Shown one piece after another: positions 18,320-26,897 of a stretch of 64,000 nucleotides of DNA. Position 1 is the first letter of the stretch; each line of letters begins with the position of its first letter. The stretch lies in the NCBI GenBank assembly GCA_963736425.1, contig CAVTOX010000009.1, positions 62,001 through 126,000 on the forward strand, written 5' to 3'. This DNA comes from Prado023 sp963736425 (GTDB lineage: Bacteria > Actinomycetota > Actinomycetes > S36-B12 > CAIYMF01). A program made the translations under genes and the position numbers. The notes beneath the pieces are model-generated. The model did no database searches. It saw only the letters and a list, made by a program, of their open reading frames with translations, and had not been told where the DNA came from.

Positions 18320-19408
18320 CCGACGCGACCCGGATCACCGTCAGCACCGCGCGCCCCTACGACGTCGTGGTCGGGCGCGGCCTGCTCGGCGAGTTGCCGG
18401 CCATGCTCGGCCCCACCGTCGAGCGTGTCGCTGTCATCCACCCAGCAGCCCTGCGCACCACGGCCGAGGCCGTACGTGAGGACCTGCTCGCGGCGGGCTA
18501 CACGGCGATCCTGCTCGAGACGCCCGACGCCGAGGAGGCCAAGTCCGCGCAGGTGGCGGCCTTCTGCTGGGGGGTGCTGGGGCAGGCCGGCTTCACGCGA
18601 TCGGACGCGCATCGTCAGCGTGGGAGGCGGCGCCACGACGGATCTCGCCGGCTTCGTCGCCGCCACCTGGATGCGCGGCGTCCGCGTCGTCCATGTCCCC
18701 ACGACCCTGCTGGCCATGGTCGACGCCGCGGTCGGTGGCAAGACTGGCATCAACACGGCCGAGGGCAAGAACCTCGTCGGGTCGATCCATGAGCCGTCGG
18801 GCGTTGTGTGCGACCTGAACTCCCTGGAGACGCTGCCCCGCAACGACCTCGTCGCCGGCATGGCCGAGGTCGTCAAGGCTGGTTTCATCCGCGACACCAC
18901 CATCCTCGACCTCGTCCAGGTCGACCCCGTCGCCGCCACAGACCCCACGAGCCCGGTCCTGCGCGAGCTGATCGAACGGGCGATCCGAGTCAAGGCCGAC
19001 GTCGTCGCCGGCGACCTCCACGAGACCTCCCGTGCGCTCGGCGGTCGCGAGATCCTCAACTACGGCCACACGCTCGGCCACGCGATCGAGCGTGCCGAGC
19101 GCTACCGCTGGCGCCACGGTGCGGCGGTGTCGGTCGGCATGATGTTCGCCGCCGAGCTCGCCTGCCTCTCGGGTCGGATCGGCGAGGCAGAGGTGGACCT
19201 GCACCGCGAGATCCTGGAGTCCCTCGGGCTGCCCGTGACCTACGGCGGCTCCTCGTGGCCGCAGCTGTCCGAGGCGATGCTGGTCGACAAGAAGGCCCGC
19301 GGCAGCAGCCTGCGCTTCGTCATCCTCGACGCCATCGGCTCGCCCATCTTCCTCGACGGCCCCGATCCAACCCTGCTCCTGGCGGCCTACGGCCAGATCG
19401 CCGAGTAG
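18316..19408 (+). CDS. aroB: 3-dehydroquinate synthase (one frameshift)
   Basis: Converts DAHP to 3-dehydroquinate using NAD and a divalent metal. Landmarks are GGGATTDLAGFVAATW, PTTLLAMVDAAVGGKTG, AEVVKAGFI and NYGHTLGHAIE with the metal-binding Glu and His residues. ATG 18316 overlaps aroK. The frame changes at about 18605: GACGCGCATC most simply reads GACGC plus one extra base, giving the family motif SDAIVSVGGG. Repaired length is about 363 residues, as expected. Confidence 0.95.
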
Positions 19409-19529
19409 AACCCGAGCCCCGATCTGATCCAACTCCCGGGCCGAACACGCGCTCGAGTCCTGGAGCAAACCGCGAATCCCGCACGAGACTCGGATCAAAT
19501 TGCGATCGTGGCTCTGTAGGGTTCGGCGC

Positions 19530-19964
19530 ATGCGCAACGTCCTCGTCCTCAATGGTCCCAACCTCGGTCGGCTCGGCACCCGCGAGCCCGAGGTGTACGG
19601 CTCGACGACCTTCGCGGATCTCCAGCACCTCTGTCAGGTGCATGGCGCTCTGCACGGGCTGGCCGTCGACGTCCGCCAGACCGACTCCGAGTCCGAGCTG
19701 ATCAGCTGGCTGCACGAGGCCGCCGACAACCGGATCCCCGTCGTGCTCAACCCGGCTGCGTTCACGCACTACTCCTACGCCCTGCGCGACGCCGTGGCGA
19801 TGCGCACGGCGCCGCTGATCGAGGTGCACATCAGCAACCCCCACGCCCGTGAGGAGTTCCGCCACACCTCCGTGATCTCCGGGGTCGCGAGCGGCGTCAT
19901 CGCCGGCTTCGGAGTCCAGTCCTACACATTGGCCCTCGACGCGATCGCCACCACAGCCGAGTAG
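19530..19964 (+). CDS. aroQ: 3-dehydroquinate dehydratase, type II
   Basis: 144 residues. This is the small dodecameric class of dehydroquinase. It has GPNLGRLGTREPEVYG with the catalytic tyrosine, NPAAFTHYSYALRDA, and EVHISNPHAREEFRHTS with the catalytic histidine. ATG 19530 is chosen because the family begins directly with MRNVLVLNGPN. It is separated from aroB by 121 bases and so may have its own promoter. Confidence 0.95.
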   Translation: MRNVLVLNGPNLGRLGTREPEVYGSTTFADLQHLCQVHGALHGLAVDVRQTDSESELISWLHEAADNRIPVVLNPAAFTHYSYALRDAVAMRTAPLIEVHISNPHAREEFRHTSVISGVASGVIAGFGVQSYTLALDAIATTAE

Positions 19965-20060
19965 GTCCGGCGTCGGCGGTTCGGGGGAGCCACCCCCACC
20001 CGGTACCCTTGAGGCCTTGGGCCTCGCCCGACCCCGACACCGCCTCTACCTGGGAGAACC

Positions 20061-20622
20061 ATGGCCACGACCAACGACCTGAAGAACGGGATCGTGCTCA
20101 ACATCGACGGCCAGCTGTGGACGGTCGTCGAGTTCCAGCACGTCAAGCCCGGAAAGGGCCCGGCGTTCGTACGGACCAAGCTCAAGAACGTGCTGTCGGG
20201 CAAGGTGGTCGACAAGACGTTCAACGCGGGCCTCAAGGTCGAGACCGCGAACCTCGACAAGCGCGACATGACCTACCTGTACAAGGACGGCACGGACTTC
20301 GTGTTCATGGACCTGCAGTCCTACGACCAGCTGCACATCAGCGGCGACGTCGTCGGCGATGCGGAGAAGTACCTGCTCGAGAACCAGAACGCCCTAGTCG
20401 CCACGCACGACGAGGTCCCGCTTGTACGTCGAGCTCCCGGCCTCGGTCGAGCTGGAGATCACCTACACCGAGCCGGGCCTGCAGGGCGACCGCTCCACCG
20501 GCGGCACCAAGCCCGCCACCCTGGAGACGGGTGCGGAGATCCAGGTGCCGCTGTTCGTCGAGCAGGGCACCAAGGTCAAGGTCGACACCCGCGACGGTTC
20601 GTACCTCGGCCGCGTGAACTGA
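20061..20622 (+). CDS. efp: Elongation factor P (one frameshift)
   Basis: Ribosomal factor that relieves stalling at proline runs. Three beta domains are seen: the KOW-like N-domain with the tip loop HVKPGKGPAFVRTK (Lys32), the OB domain (TYLYKDGTDFVFMD) and the C-terminal OB domain ending DGSYLGRVN. One extra base is needed at about 20423 (CCGCTTGTACG, likely CCGCTGTACG). Repaired length is 186 residues, normal. ATG 20061 follows a GGGAGAA box. It is the partner of nusB downstream (3-base gap). Confidence 0.95.
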
Positions 20623-20625
20623 CCC

Positions 20626-21051
20626 GTGACCGCACGTGGCAAGGCGCGCAAGCGCGCACTGGACATCCTCTACGCCGCTGAGCTGCGTGGGGTCTCGCCC
20701 CTGATCGTGCTGGCGGAGCGCCCGCTGGCTGAGGGCTCGGCCCAGTCCCAGCCCACGCCCAACCCGTATGTGGCCACCCTGGTCGAGGGCGTTGTCGCCC
20801 ATCAGGCGAGGATCGACGAGCTGCTCAGCACGTACTCCTCGGGCTGGGCGCTGGACCGGATGCCCGCCGTCGACCGCAACATCCTTCGGGTCGGGGTCTT
20901 CGAGCTGCTCTGGTGCGACGACGTTCCGGGTGCGGTTGTGATCGATGAGGCCGTCAACCTCGCGCACGACCTGTCGACCGATGAGTCCCCGGCGTTCGTC
21001 AACGGCGTCCTGGCCCGGATCCTCGACCTGCGCCCCCGCCTGGCCGTCTGA
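20626..21051 (+). CDS. nusB: Transcription antitermination factor NusB
   Basis: 141 residues of all-helical NusB, which binds boxA RNA together with NusE/S10 for rRNA antitermination. It begins ARGKARKRALDILYAAELRG and contains ILRVGVFELLWCDDVPGAVVIDEAVNLAHD and a C-terminal FVNGVLARIL, all family landmarks. GTG 20626 lies three bases after the efp stop, a conserved pairing. Confidence 0.95.
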   Translation: MTARGKARKRALDILYAAELRGVSPLIVLAERPLAEGSAQSQPTPNPYVATLVEGVVAHQARIDELLSTYSSGWALDRMPAVDRNILRVGVFELLWCDDVPGAVVIDEAVNLAHDLSTDESPAFVNGVLARILDLRPRLAV

Positions 21052-21149
21052 GGCCCCCGGCGCTGAGGCCACCGCCGTCGGGTCGCGAAGCCCTGGCCGT
21101 CTGCCCGGCCACCGCCGTCGGGTCGCGGCCCCACTGGCGCGGGCATCGC

Positions 21150-21569
21150 CTACTTCGGGGCGAAGAACTCCACCGGGATGCTGTCCGGGTCCCGTCCGGT
21201 GACCGCCCAGCCGTAGGGAACGTCCTCCACCGATCCCCGGATGGCCCCGATCTGGTCCAGGCGCCGTGCCCACCGACGCACCTCCGCCTCGTCGCGACAT
21301 CCCAGGCCGACGTGGTCGAGCCCGATCCGTTCATGGGTGAAGCCGTCGCCGGCCCGGGTCGCCTCGTGGGTGGTCACGCCGATGACCAACCCGCTGGACC
21401 ACTGCATCCGGAGCCGCTCCCACCCCGGGCCGGTGCGCCGGATGGCCACGGCGGGTCCGAGGAGTGCTTGGTACCACGCGGCGCTGCGGTCCACATCCGT
21501 GACTGTGAGGGTCAGGTGGTGCAAGGTCGGTGGGGCGAGCGGGCCAGACTCGGAGTGGTCGGCTGTCAT
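21150..21569 (-). CDS. VOC (glyoxalase/bleomycin-resistance) family protein
   Basis: 139 residues. One vicinal-oxygen-chelate module pair: LHHLTLTVTDVDRSAAWYQALLG at the start, then FTHERIGLDHVGLGCRDEAEVRRWARRLD and a C-terminal PDSIPVEFFAP. Metal ligands are likely His near the start (HHLTLTV), His in LDHVGL and Glu in VEFF. The substrate cannot be told from sequence. It is transcribed towards nusB (convergent). Confidence 0.85.
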   Translation of the reverse strand: MTADHSESGPLAPPTLHHLTLTVTDVDRSAAWYQALLGPAVAIRRTGPGWERLRMQWSSGLVIGVTTHEATRAGDGFTHERIGLDHVGLGCRDEAEVRRWARRLDQIGAIRGSVEDVPYGWAVTGRDPDSIPVEFFAPK

Positions 21570-21675
21570 AGGCGCATCCCACCACACGGGACCACCAGCG
21601 AGCGGTCGCGTGGCTTGGAACCCCGAGTGATCGCTCGGAGATCGCCCACGCACACGCGTGCCATCGCGGGGAGCT

Positions 21676-21728
21676 GCGCCACCGGCACGTGTGCCCCCGC
21701 GGAGGCGCGCCACCGGCACGTGTGCCCC
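21676..21728 (+). repeat. 22-base direct repeat next to the tRNA gene
   Basis: An exact 22-base sequence starting GCGCCACCGGCACG is present at 21676-21697 and again at 21707-21728. The right copy includes the last six bases of the tRNA 3' end. A related GCACACGCGTGCC-like segment lies just to the left. It is downstream of the tRNA on its own strand. Confidence 0.8.
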
Positions 21729-21795
21729 GGGTGGGATTCGAACCCACACTGGACGGTTTTTGAGACCGCTTCCTCTGCCGTTGGGATACCGGGGC
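21723..21795 (-). tRNA. tRNA with anticodon CAA (Leu) on a class I body
   Basis: A 73-base cloverleaf on the minus strand. The acceptor stem is GCCCCGG with CCGGGGC and discriminator A73. A three-pair D stem has GG in the loop. The anticodon stem GCGGT/ACCGT encloses the loop CTCAAAA, so the anticodon is CAA. The T arm is GTGGG, TTCGAAT, CCCAC. The variable loop is only five bases (CCAGT), whereas bacterial tRNA-Leu normally has a long variable arm. CCA is not encoded. The anticodon says Leu (UUG codons), but the body is that of a class I tRNA, so the amino-acid identity is uncertain. Confidence 0.85.
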
Positions 21796-21830
21796 GCCGC
21801 GCACATGCTAGTCCAGCCACCGTGGGTGCT

Positions 21831-21880
21831 GATCCATGCAGCCTGGGGAGGCTGGAGGCTCCGCAACGTGAATGGATCAC
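21831..21880 (+). repeat. Dispersed 50-base repeat with inverted ends, copy A
   Basis: A 50-base element with inverted ends GATCCAT (left) and ATGGATC (right). It matches 36 of 50 positions, without gaps, of a second element at 34430-34479. It lies between the tRNA gene and pdtaR. An inner GCC...GGC pair could form a small hairpin. Confidence 0.7.
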
Positions 21881-21997
21881 GGGGGAGGGGGAGGGGACTG
21901 GTGGCACAGGGGCGGACGGAACCTGCGTCCGCCGGTCGGCCCCGCGCACGGTTCGCGCCGGTCGGCCCGATTCACGCCCACGGATAGGGTTTGCCCT

Positions 21998-22579
21998 GTG
22001 TCCGCCCGCGTCGTCGTTGTCGAGGACGAGTCCCTGATCCGCCTGGACCTTGTCGAGATGCTCACCGAGGCCGGTTACGAGGTCGTCGGCCAGGCCGGGG
22101 ATGGGGAGTCCGGCGTGCGGTTGGTGCGCGAGCTGCGCCCGGATGTCGTCCTCATGGACGTCAAGATGCCGGTGCTCGACGGGGTGTCGGCCGCCGAGGC
22201 GCTGGCCGCGGACAGCATCGCCCCGATCGTGCTGCTGACGGCGTTCAGCCAGTCCGACCTCGTCGAGCGTGCGCTGGCCGCCGGCGTGCAGGGCTACGTC
22301 GTCAAGCCGTTCACGCTGGCCGATCTGCGCCCGGCCATCGAGATCGCCCGGGCCCGGTTCGCCGAGGTGCACGTGCTGCGCAACGGGGTCGCCGACCTCG
22401 AGGAGCGGCTCCAGGCTCGCAAGGTCATCGAACGCGCCAAGTCCGCACTCCAGACGCAGTTCGGCTGGGACGAGCAGGCGGCCTTCGCCTGGCTGCAACG
22501 TGCGGCGATGGACGCCCGGATACCGATGGTTGAGGTGGCGCGCGGCGTGCTCGCCCAGGGACCGGACGTCAACGCCTGA
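21998..22579 (+). CDS. pdtaR: ANTAR-domain response regulator (PdtaR-like)
   Basis: 193 residues. The receiver domain (about 1-120) has the acidic pocket VVVVEDES, the phospho-acceptor Asp54 in DVVLMDVKMP, the Thr in VLLTAF and the Lys in YVVKPF. The C-terminal ANTAR domain (about 130-185) has RKVIERAKSALQTQFGWDEQAAFAWLQRAAMD; ANTAR domains bind paired hairpins in RNA and prevent termination. The start GTG 21998 directly precedes SARVVVVEDE. Its neighbourhood (tRNA, liv transporter) is typical for the actinobacterial orthologue. The partner kinase is not in the window. No ANTAR target hairpin pair is recognised here. Confidence 0.92.
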   Translation: MSARVVVVEDESLIRLDLVEMLTEAGYEVVGQAGDGESGVRLVRELRPDVVLMDVKMPVLDGVSAAEALAADSIAPIVLLTAFSQSDLVERALAAGVQGYVVKPFTLADLRPAIEIARARFAEVHVLRNGVADLEERLQARKVIERAKSALQTQFGWDEQAAFAWLQRAAMDARIPMVEVARGVLAQGPDVNA

Positions 22580-22590
22580 CCCGGGGGAGC

Positions 22591-22620
22591 GGGACGCACC
22601 CAGGGCGGCCCCCGCGTCCC
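22591..22620 (+). terminator. Hairpin after pdtaR
   Basis: A seven-base GGGACGC/GCGTCCC stem (22591-22597 with 22614-22620) 11 bases after the pdtaR stop. The following ~170 bases to livK hold no gene; they would contain the livK promoter and leader, but I cannot place a promoter with confidence. Confidence 0.5.
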
Positions 22621-22793
22621 CAAGCCCCCGCCCACACAAGGGCAGAACGCGACGAACATGTCGTTTCGTGGCGATGTTCGCGTACCGCGCGCGGATCAAG
22701 TACGCTCACGCCCCATCACGGGAGACTTCCTGTGTCAACAGGCTTTCGGCGTCCTGGACTGCAGTTGGTCCCCCGCCGGTACAAGGAGGAATA

Positions 22794-23983
22794 GTGTCGA
22801 AGAAGTTCATGCGGGCCGCCAGCGCGGCTGCCGCCATCACGTTGTTCGCAATCGGCGCCGCCGGGTGCAGCAGCGACAGTGCCGCCGAGGGGGGTGCCGC
22901 CGCATCTTCTGGCGGCGCCGTCAAGATCGGCTTCATGGGTGACCTGACCGGACCCAACAAGGCCCTGGGAATCAACATCCGCAACGGCGCGGTCCTGGCG
23001 ATCGACCAGTACAACGCAACGAACCCGGCCAACAAGATCGAGCTGATCGACTACGACTCGCAGGGCGACCCGAAGCAGGCGACCGCCCTGGCGCCCAAGG
23101 CGATCGACGACGGCATCGTCGGACTGGTCGGCCCGGCCTTCTCCGGGGAGACCGCAGACACGGGTGCCACCTGGCAGGAAGCCGGCATCCCGTTCGTCTC
23201 GGCCTCCGCAACGCGGGTGGCGCTGGCGGACAACGGGTGGACGACGTTCCACCGCGTGCTCGCCGATGACGGGTTCCAGGGCCCGGGCGTTGCCAACTTC
23301 ATCGTCAAGGGTCTCTCGGCGGGCAAGGTGGCTGTGATCGACGACGCCTCCGAGTACGGCAAGGGCCTCGCCGACGAGCTCGCCGCGGCAGTCACCTCCA
23401 GTGGCGCTGAGGTTGCAGTCCGGGAGTCAGTCGCCGCTGTCGGGACCGAGATCCCCAACTACTCCTCGGTGATCAGCGCGATCAAGGGCGCCGATGTCGA
23501 CTCTGTCTTCTACGGCGGGTACTACGCCCAGTCCGGTGCGTTCGCCAAGCAGCTCCAGGACGGTGGCGTGACTGCGACGCTTCGTCTCGGGTGATGGCTC
23601 ACTCGACCAGGCCTTCATCGACGGTGCCGGTGGCGCCGCCAATGGTTCGTTCCTGTCGTGCACCTGCGCCCTGGTCAACGAGTCCGCCACGGGCTCGGCA
23701 GCCACCTTCTTCACCGACTACTCGGCCGCGTTCGACGTGGCACCGGGCACCTACTCGCCGGAGGGCTTCGACGCCGCCACGATCTTCATCAACGGCATCA
23801 AGGACGGCAACACCACGTCGGCTGCCCTGCTGCCCTACGTGAGCGCCGTCGAACTTCGCCGGGGTCTCCAAGCAGATCCAGTTCGAGGAGAACGGCAACA
23901 TCAAGGGCGGCACCGTCCTGATGTACAAGGTCGTCGACGGGAAGATCACCTCGATCGGCACGACTGACGACGCCACGGCCTGA
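22794..23983 (+). CDS. livK: Branched-chain amino-acid ABC transporter, substrate-binding lipoprotein (two frameshifts)
   Basis: GTG 22794 follows a strong AAGGAGGA box. A lipoprotein signal (ITLFAIGAAGC, Cys after the lipobox) leads into a type I periplasmic binding protein fold: VKIGFMGDLTGPNKALG, then SQGDPKQATALAPKAIDDGIVGLVGP and VFYGGYYAQSGAF. Extra bases are needed near 23588 (CTTCG, likely CTCG or TTCG) and near 23853 (same CTTCG context or an inserted G). After repair it is about 395 residues ending TSIGTTDDATA. The last gene part would otherwise look like several fragments. Confidence 0.92.
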
Positions 23984-24002
23984 CCGAGGCGGATGGTTCC
24001 TC

Positions 24003-24040
24003 CTGATGGGGGGAGTGCGGATGAGCGCTCCCCCCATCAG
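24003..24040 (+). terminator. livK-livH intergenic hairpin (attenuator-like)
   Basis: A 13-base-pair perfect stem (24003-24015 with 24028-24040) between the binding protein and the permease genes. Such hairpins usually lower expression of downstream membrane genes or stabilise the upstream message. Confidence 0.75.
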
Positions 24041-24052
24041 GCATCACAGTGA

Positions 24053-24997
24053 GTGGGTACGCAAGTGAGCGACTTCTTCACGCTGTTCTGGGCCTCGACC
24101 ATCGATGGCCTCACCCAGGGCGGGATCTATGCCCTGGTGGCCCTCGGGTACACCCTCGTGTACGGCGTCCTGCGCCTGATCAACTTCGCCCACTCCGAGA
24201 TCTTCATGATCGGAACTTTCGCGACTGTTGCGGTCATCAACGGGTTCGCCCTTCAGAACCCCCTCACCGGCGTGGGGCTGATCCTGTTCCTCATCGTGGC
24301 GGGGCTCGTCGCGGCAGCGGTCAGCGGCGGGTCGGCCGTCCTGCTCGAGCGGATCGCCTACCGCCCGCTTCGGCGCAAGGGCTCCACGCAGCTCGCGGCG
24401 CTGATCAGCGCGATCGGCGCCTCCCTGTTCCTGCAGCAGTTGTTCTCACTCTTCTACCCGGACGTGGTCATCGTCGACCGCGTGATGGTCAAGACGAACC
24501 TCGCGACGATCGGCCAGGGCGTGATCCGCGCCGACAAGCTGCTGGTCTTCGTCGGGGCGTTGGCGATGATGGTCCTCCTGGACCGGCTGGTCAACGGCAC
24601 CCGTTTCGGGCGGGCCATCCGCGCGACCGCCCAGAGCCCCGACAACGCCACGCTCATGGGGGTCGACATCGACCGGGTCATCATGATCACCTTCCTCCTC
24701 GGTGGGGCCATGGCGGGGATCGGCGGCCTGCTCTACGTGACATTCTTCGAGGCGACCACGTACTTCGTCGGCTTCGTCCTGGGCATCAAGGCATTCACGG
24801 CAGCTGTGCTCGGCGGCATCGGCAACCTCCGCGGCGCCCTTCTGGGAGGTCTGGCCCTGGGTCTCATCGAGGAGTACGGCGCCAGCATCTTCGGCGCCCA
24901 GTGGAAGGACGTCATCGCGTTCTCGGTGCTGGTCCTGGTGCTCATGTTCCGGCCCACGGGCATCCTCGGCGAGTCTCTCGGGAAGGCGCGGGCATGA
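24053..24997 (+). CDS. livH: Branched-chain amino-acid ABC transporter permease LivH
   Basis: About 314 residues. Integral membrane permease with the family pattern WASTIDGLTQGGIYALVALGYTLVYGVLRLINFAHSEIFM at the start and GIKAFTAAVLGGIGNLRGALLGG in the C-terminal coupling region. About eight membrane segments are seen. GTG 24053 is taken; GTG 24065 is an equally good start. It overlaps livM by four bases (ATGA). No frameshift. Confidence 0.95.
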   Translation: MGTQVSDFFTLFWASTIDGLTQGGIYALVALGYTLVYGVLRLINFAHSEIFMIGTFATVAVINGFALQNPLTGVGLILFLIVAGLVAAAVSGGSAVLLERIAYRPLRRKGSTQLAALISAIGASLFLQQLFSLFYPDVVIVDRVMVKTNLATIGQGVIRADKLLVFVGALAMMVLLDRLVNGTRFGRAIRATAQSPDNATLMGVDIDRVIMITFLLGGAMAGIGGLLYVTFFEATTYFVGFVLGIKAFTAAVLGGIGNLRGALLGGLALGLIEEYGASIFGAQWKDVIAFSVLVLVLMFRPTGILGESLGKARA

Positions 24998-26121
24998 CCT
25001 CGAAGAATTCTCCCGGACGCCTGGCTGCGCGGCGCAGCCGGTCCGCGGGGGTGCTGAGCCAGCGTTGGCGGACCCTTCCCCCATGGGGGCGCTTCCTCTG
25101 CTACACGCTGATGGTCCTCCTCGCCCTCTCGCTGCCCAACATCCCGGGTCTCGGGGACATCATGACGCCAGGCAGCTCGTGGGAGCGGGTGCTGGTCTAC
25201 CCGATCGGCATCTACATCCTGCTGGCCCTCGGGCTCAACGTGGTCGTCGGATACACCGGCCTGCTGGACCTCGGGTTCGTCGCCTTCTTCGCAATCGGGG
25301 CCTACACCATGGCCATCCTGGGCACCGAGTTCGGATTGGGCTTCTGGCTGACGCTGCCGATCGCGATCGCCCTGTCGATGCTCGCGGGGTTGGCCCTGGG
25401 CACTCCCACCCTTCGCCTGCGTGGGGACTACCTGGCGATCGTGACGCTGGGATTCGGCGAGATCATCCGGGTCACCGCGACCAACCTCGAGTCACTCGGC
25501 GGTCCCCGCGGCATCAACGGGATCCCGCGGCCGCCGTCGGTGCCCGGCGTGGAGGCCCTGACCTTCTCGGTCCTCAACGTCAAGGCGTACTACTACCTCA
25601 TCGTTGCGTTCGTCGTCGTGGTCATCATCATCCTCAAGCGCCTGGAGAACAGCCGGGTCGGGCGGTCGTGGGCAGCCATCCGGGAGGATGAGGACGCGGC
25701 AGAGCTGATGGGCGTGCCCACTCTCACGTTCAAGTTGTGGGCCTTCACCGTCGGAGCGGGCATCGGTGGTGCCGCGGGCACCATCTACGCCTCGTTCCAG
25801 ACGGCTATCCGCCCGGCGGACTTCCCATTCATTCTCTCCGCAACCATCCTGGCGGCCGTGGTCCTCGGTGGGGCCGGTCACATCCCGGGCGTGATGCTGG
25901 GCGCCTTCCTCGTGGCCTGGCTCCCGGAGGTCTCCCGCTCGTTCAGCCAGTATCGCGTCCTCGTGTTCGGGGCCGTCCTGGTCGTCATGATGATCCTGCG
26001 CCCCCAGGGCGTGTGGCCATCGCGGATCCGGGCCGCAGAGCTCAGCGAGGGCGAGGGCGGGATCGCCAAACTCGGTGGTGAGGTGGGCGCGGTGGTCGCC
26101 CAGCCGGAGGGGACCCGATGA
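24994..26121 (+). CDS. livM: Branched-chain amino-acid ABC transporter permease LivM
   Basis: 375 residues. A ~30-residue basic N-terminus precedes the membrane domain; landmarks are ALGLNVVVGYTGLLDLGFVAFFAIGAYT, LRLRGDYLAIVTLGFGEIIR and the coupling helix region AGHIPGVMLGAFLVAWLPE. It pairs with LivH to form the heterodimeric channel. The start overlaps livH and the stop overlaps livG, both as ATGA. Confidence 0.95.
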   Translation: MTSKNSPGRLAARRSRSAGVLSQRWRTLPPWGRFLCYTLMVLLALSLPNIPGLGDIMTPGSSWERVLVYPIGIYILLALGLNVVVGYTGLLDLGFVAFFAIGAYTMAILGTEFGLGFWLTLPIAIALSMLAGLALGTPTLRLRGDYLAIVTLGFGEIIRVTATNLESLGGPRGINGIPRPPSVPGVEALTFSVLNVKAYYYLIVAFVVVVIIILKRLENSRVGRSWAAIREDEDAAELMGVPTLTFKLWAFTVGAGIGGAAGTIYASFQTAIRPADFPFILSATILAAVVLGGAGHIPGVMLGAFLVAWLPEVSRSFSQYRVLVFGAVLVVMMILRPQGVWPSRIRAAELSEGEGGIAKLGGEVGAVVAQPEGTR

Positions 26122-26897
26122 GCGGCACGCGGCTGTTGACCCTGGATTCGGTGACGATGCGCTTCGGGGGACTCACCGCCGTCGACTCCCTGAACCTGCA
26201 CGTCGACCAGGGCGAGATCCTTGGGCTGATCGGGCCCAACGGGGCCGGCAAGACGACGGTCTTCAACATGGTCACCGGTGTCTACACACCGACCGAGGGC
26301 GACATCCTGTTCGACGGGACACGCCTGAACGGTCTTCGGCCGCACAAGGTGACACGGGTCGGATTGGCCAGGACGTTCCAGAACATCCGGCTGTTCGACA
26401 ACATGACGGTCTTGGACAACGTGATGGTGGGCACCCATGCCCGGCATCGCTCCAGCGTTGTCGGGGCGGTCCTGGGTCTGCCCAACTTCCGAGCCGAGGA
26501 GAAGCAGGGGCGGGCGCGGGCGCTCGAGCTGCTTGACTTCGTGGGCGTCGCTGACAAGTCGGGTATGGCGGCCCGGTACCTGTCCTACGGCGACCAGCGA
26601 CGCTTGGAGATCGCCCGCGCCTTGGGAACCAGCCCGCAGCTGCTCCTGCTCGACGAGCCAGCTGCCGGCATGAACCCGTCTGAGAAGTCCGGACTCGTGG
26701 AGCTCATCCGGCAGATCCGTGACTCTGGAGTCACGGTGCTGCTCATCGAGCACGACATGGGCCTGGTCATGGGCATCAGCGACCGGCTCGCGGTCATCGA
26801 CTTCGGGGTCAAGATCGCCGACGGTCTGCCTCAGGACGTCCGGAAGGACCCCGCTGTCATCAAGGCCTACCTTGGGGAGGTGTCAGATGCTCCTTGA
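26118..26897 (+). CDS. livG: Branched-chain amino-acid ABC transporter ATPase LivG
   Basis: 259 residues. Nucleotide-binding subunit: Walker A GPNGAGKTT, the LivG-type VGLARTFQNIRLF motif, signature LSYGDQRRLEIARAL, Walker B LLLLDEPAAGMNP and the H-loop EHDM. The signature is YGDQ rather than the usual SGGQ, which is common in LivG. It overlaps livF by 11 bases. Confidence 0.95.
   Translation: MSGTRLLTLDSVTMRFGGLTAVDSLNLHVDQGEILGLIGPNGAGKTTVFNMVTGVYTPTEGDILFDGTRLNGLRPHKVTRVGLARTFQNIRLFDNMTVLDNVMVGTHARHRSSVVGAVLGLPNFRAEEKQGRARALELLDFVGVADKSGMAARYLSYGDQRRLEIARALGTSPQLLLLDEPAAGMNPSEKSGLVELIRQIRDSGVTVLLIEHDMGLVMGISDRLAVIDFGVKIADGLPQDVRKDPAVIKAYLGEVSDAP

Noticed and set aside
19409..19529. A third member of the GATC-ended intergenic repeat family, also seen weakly at 36000-36070 and in the methyltransferase
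   Set aside because: Only short shared words (GATCCAA, CGAGAC, GGATCAAATT) are found, with no consistent length or ends.
21676..21795. Integration (att) site of a mobile element at the tRNA
   Set aside because: No integrase, excisionase or foreign cargo lies nearby. The repeat alone is not enough.
2020..23860. Programmed +1 frameshifting at CTT or NNT codons, since several shift sites read CTT-C or CTT-G
   Set aside because: Other sites use GCG, GAA, CGC or GGG contexts, some shifts are deletions, no shared downstream signal is seen, and nearly all sites are explained by a one-base change in a short homopolymer.
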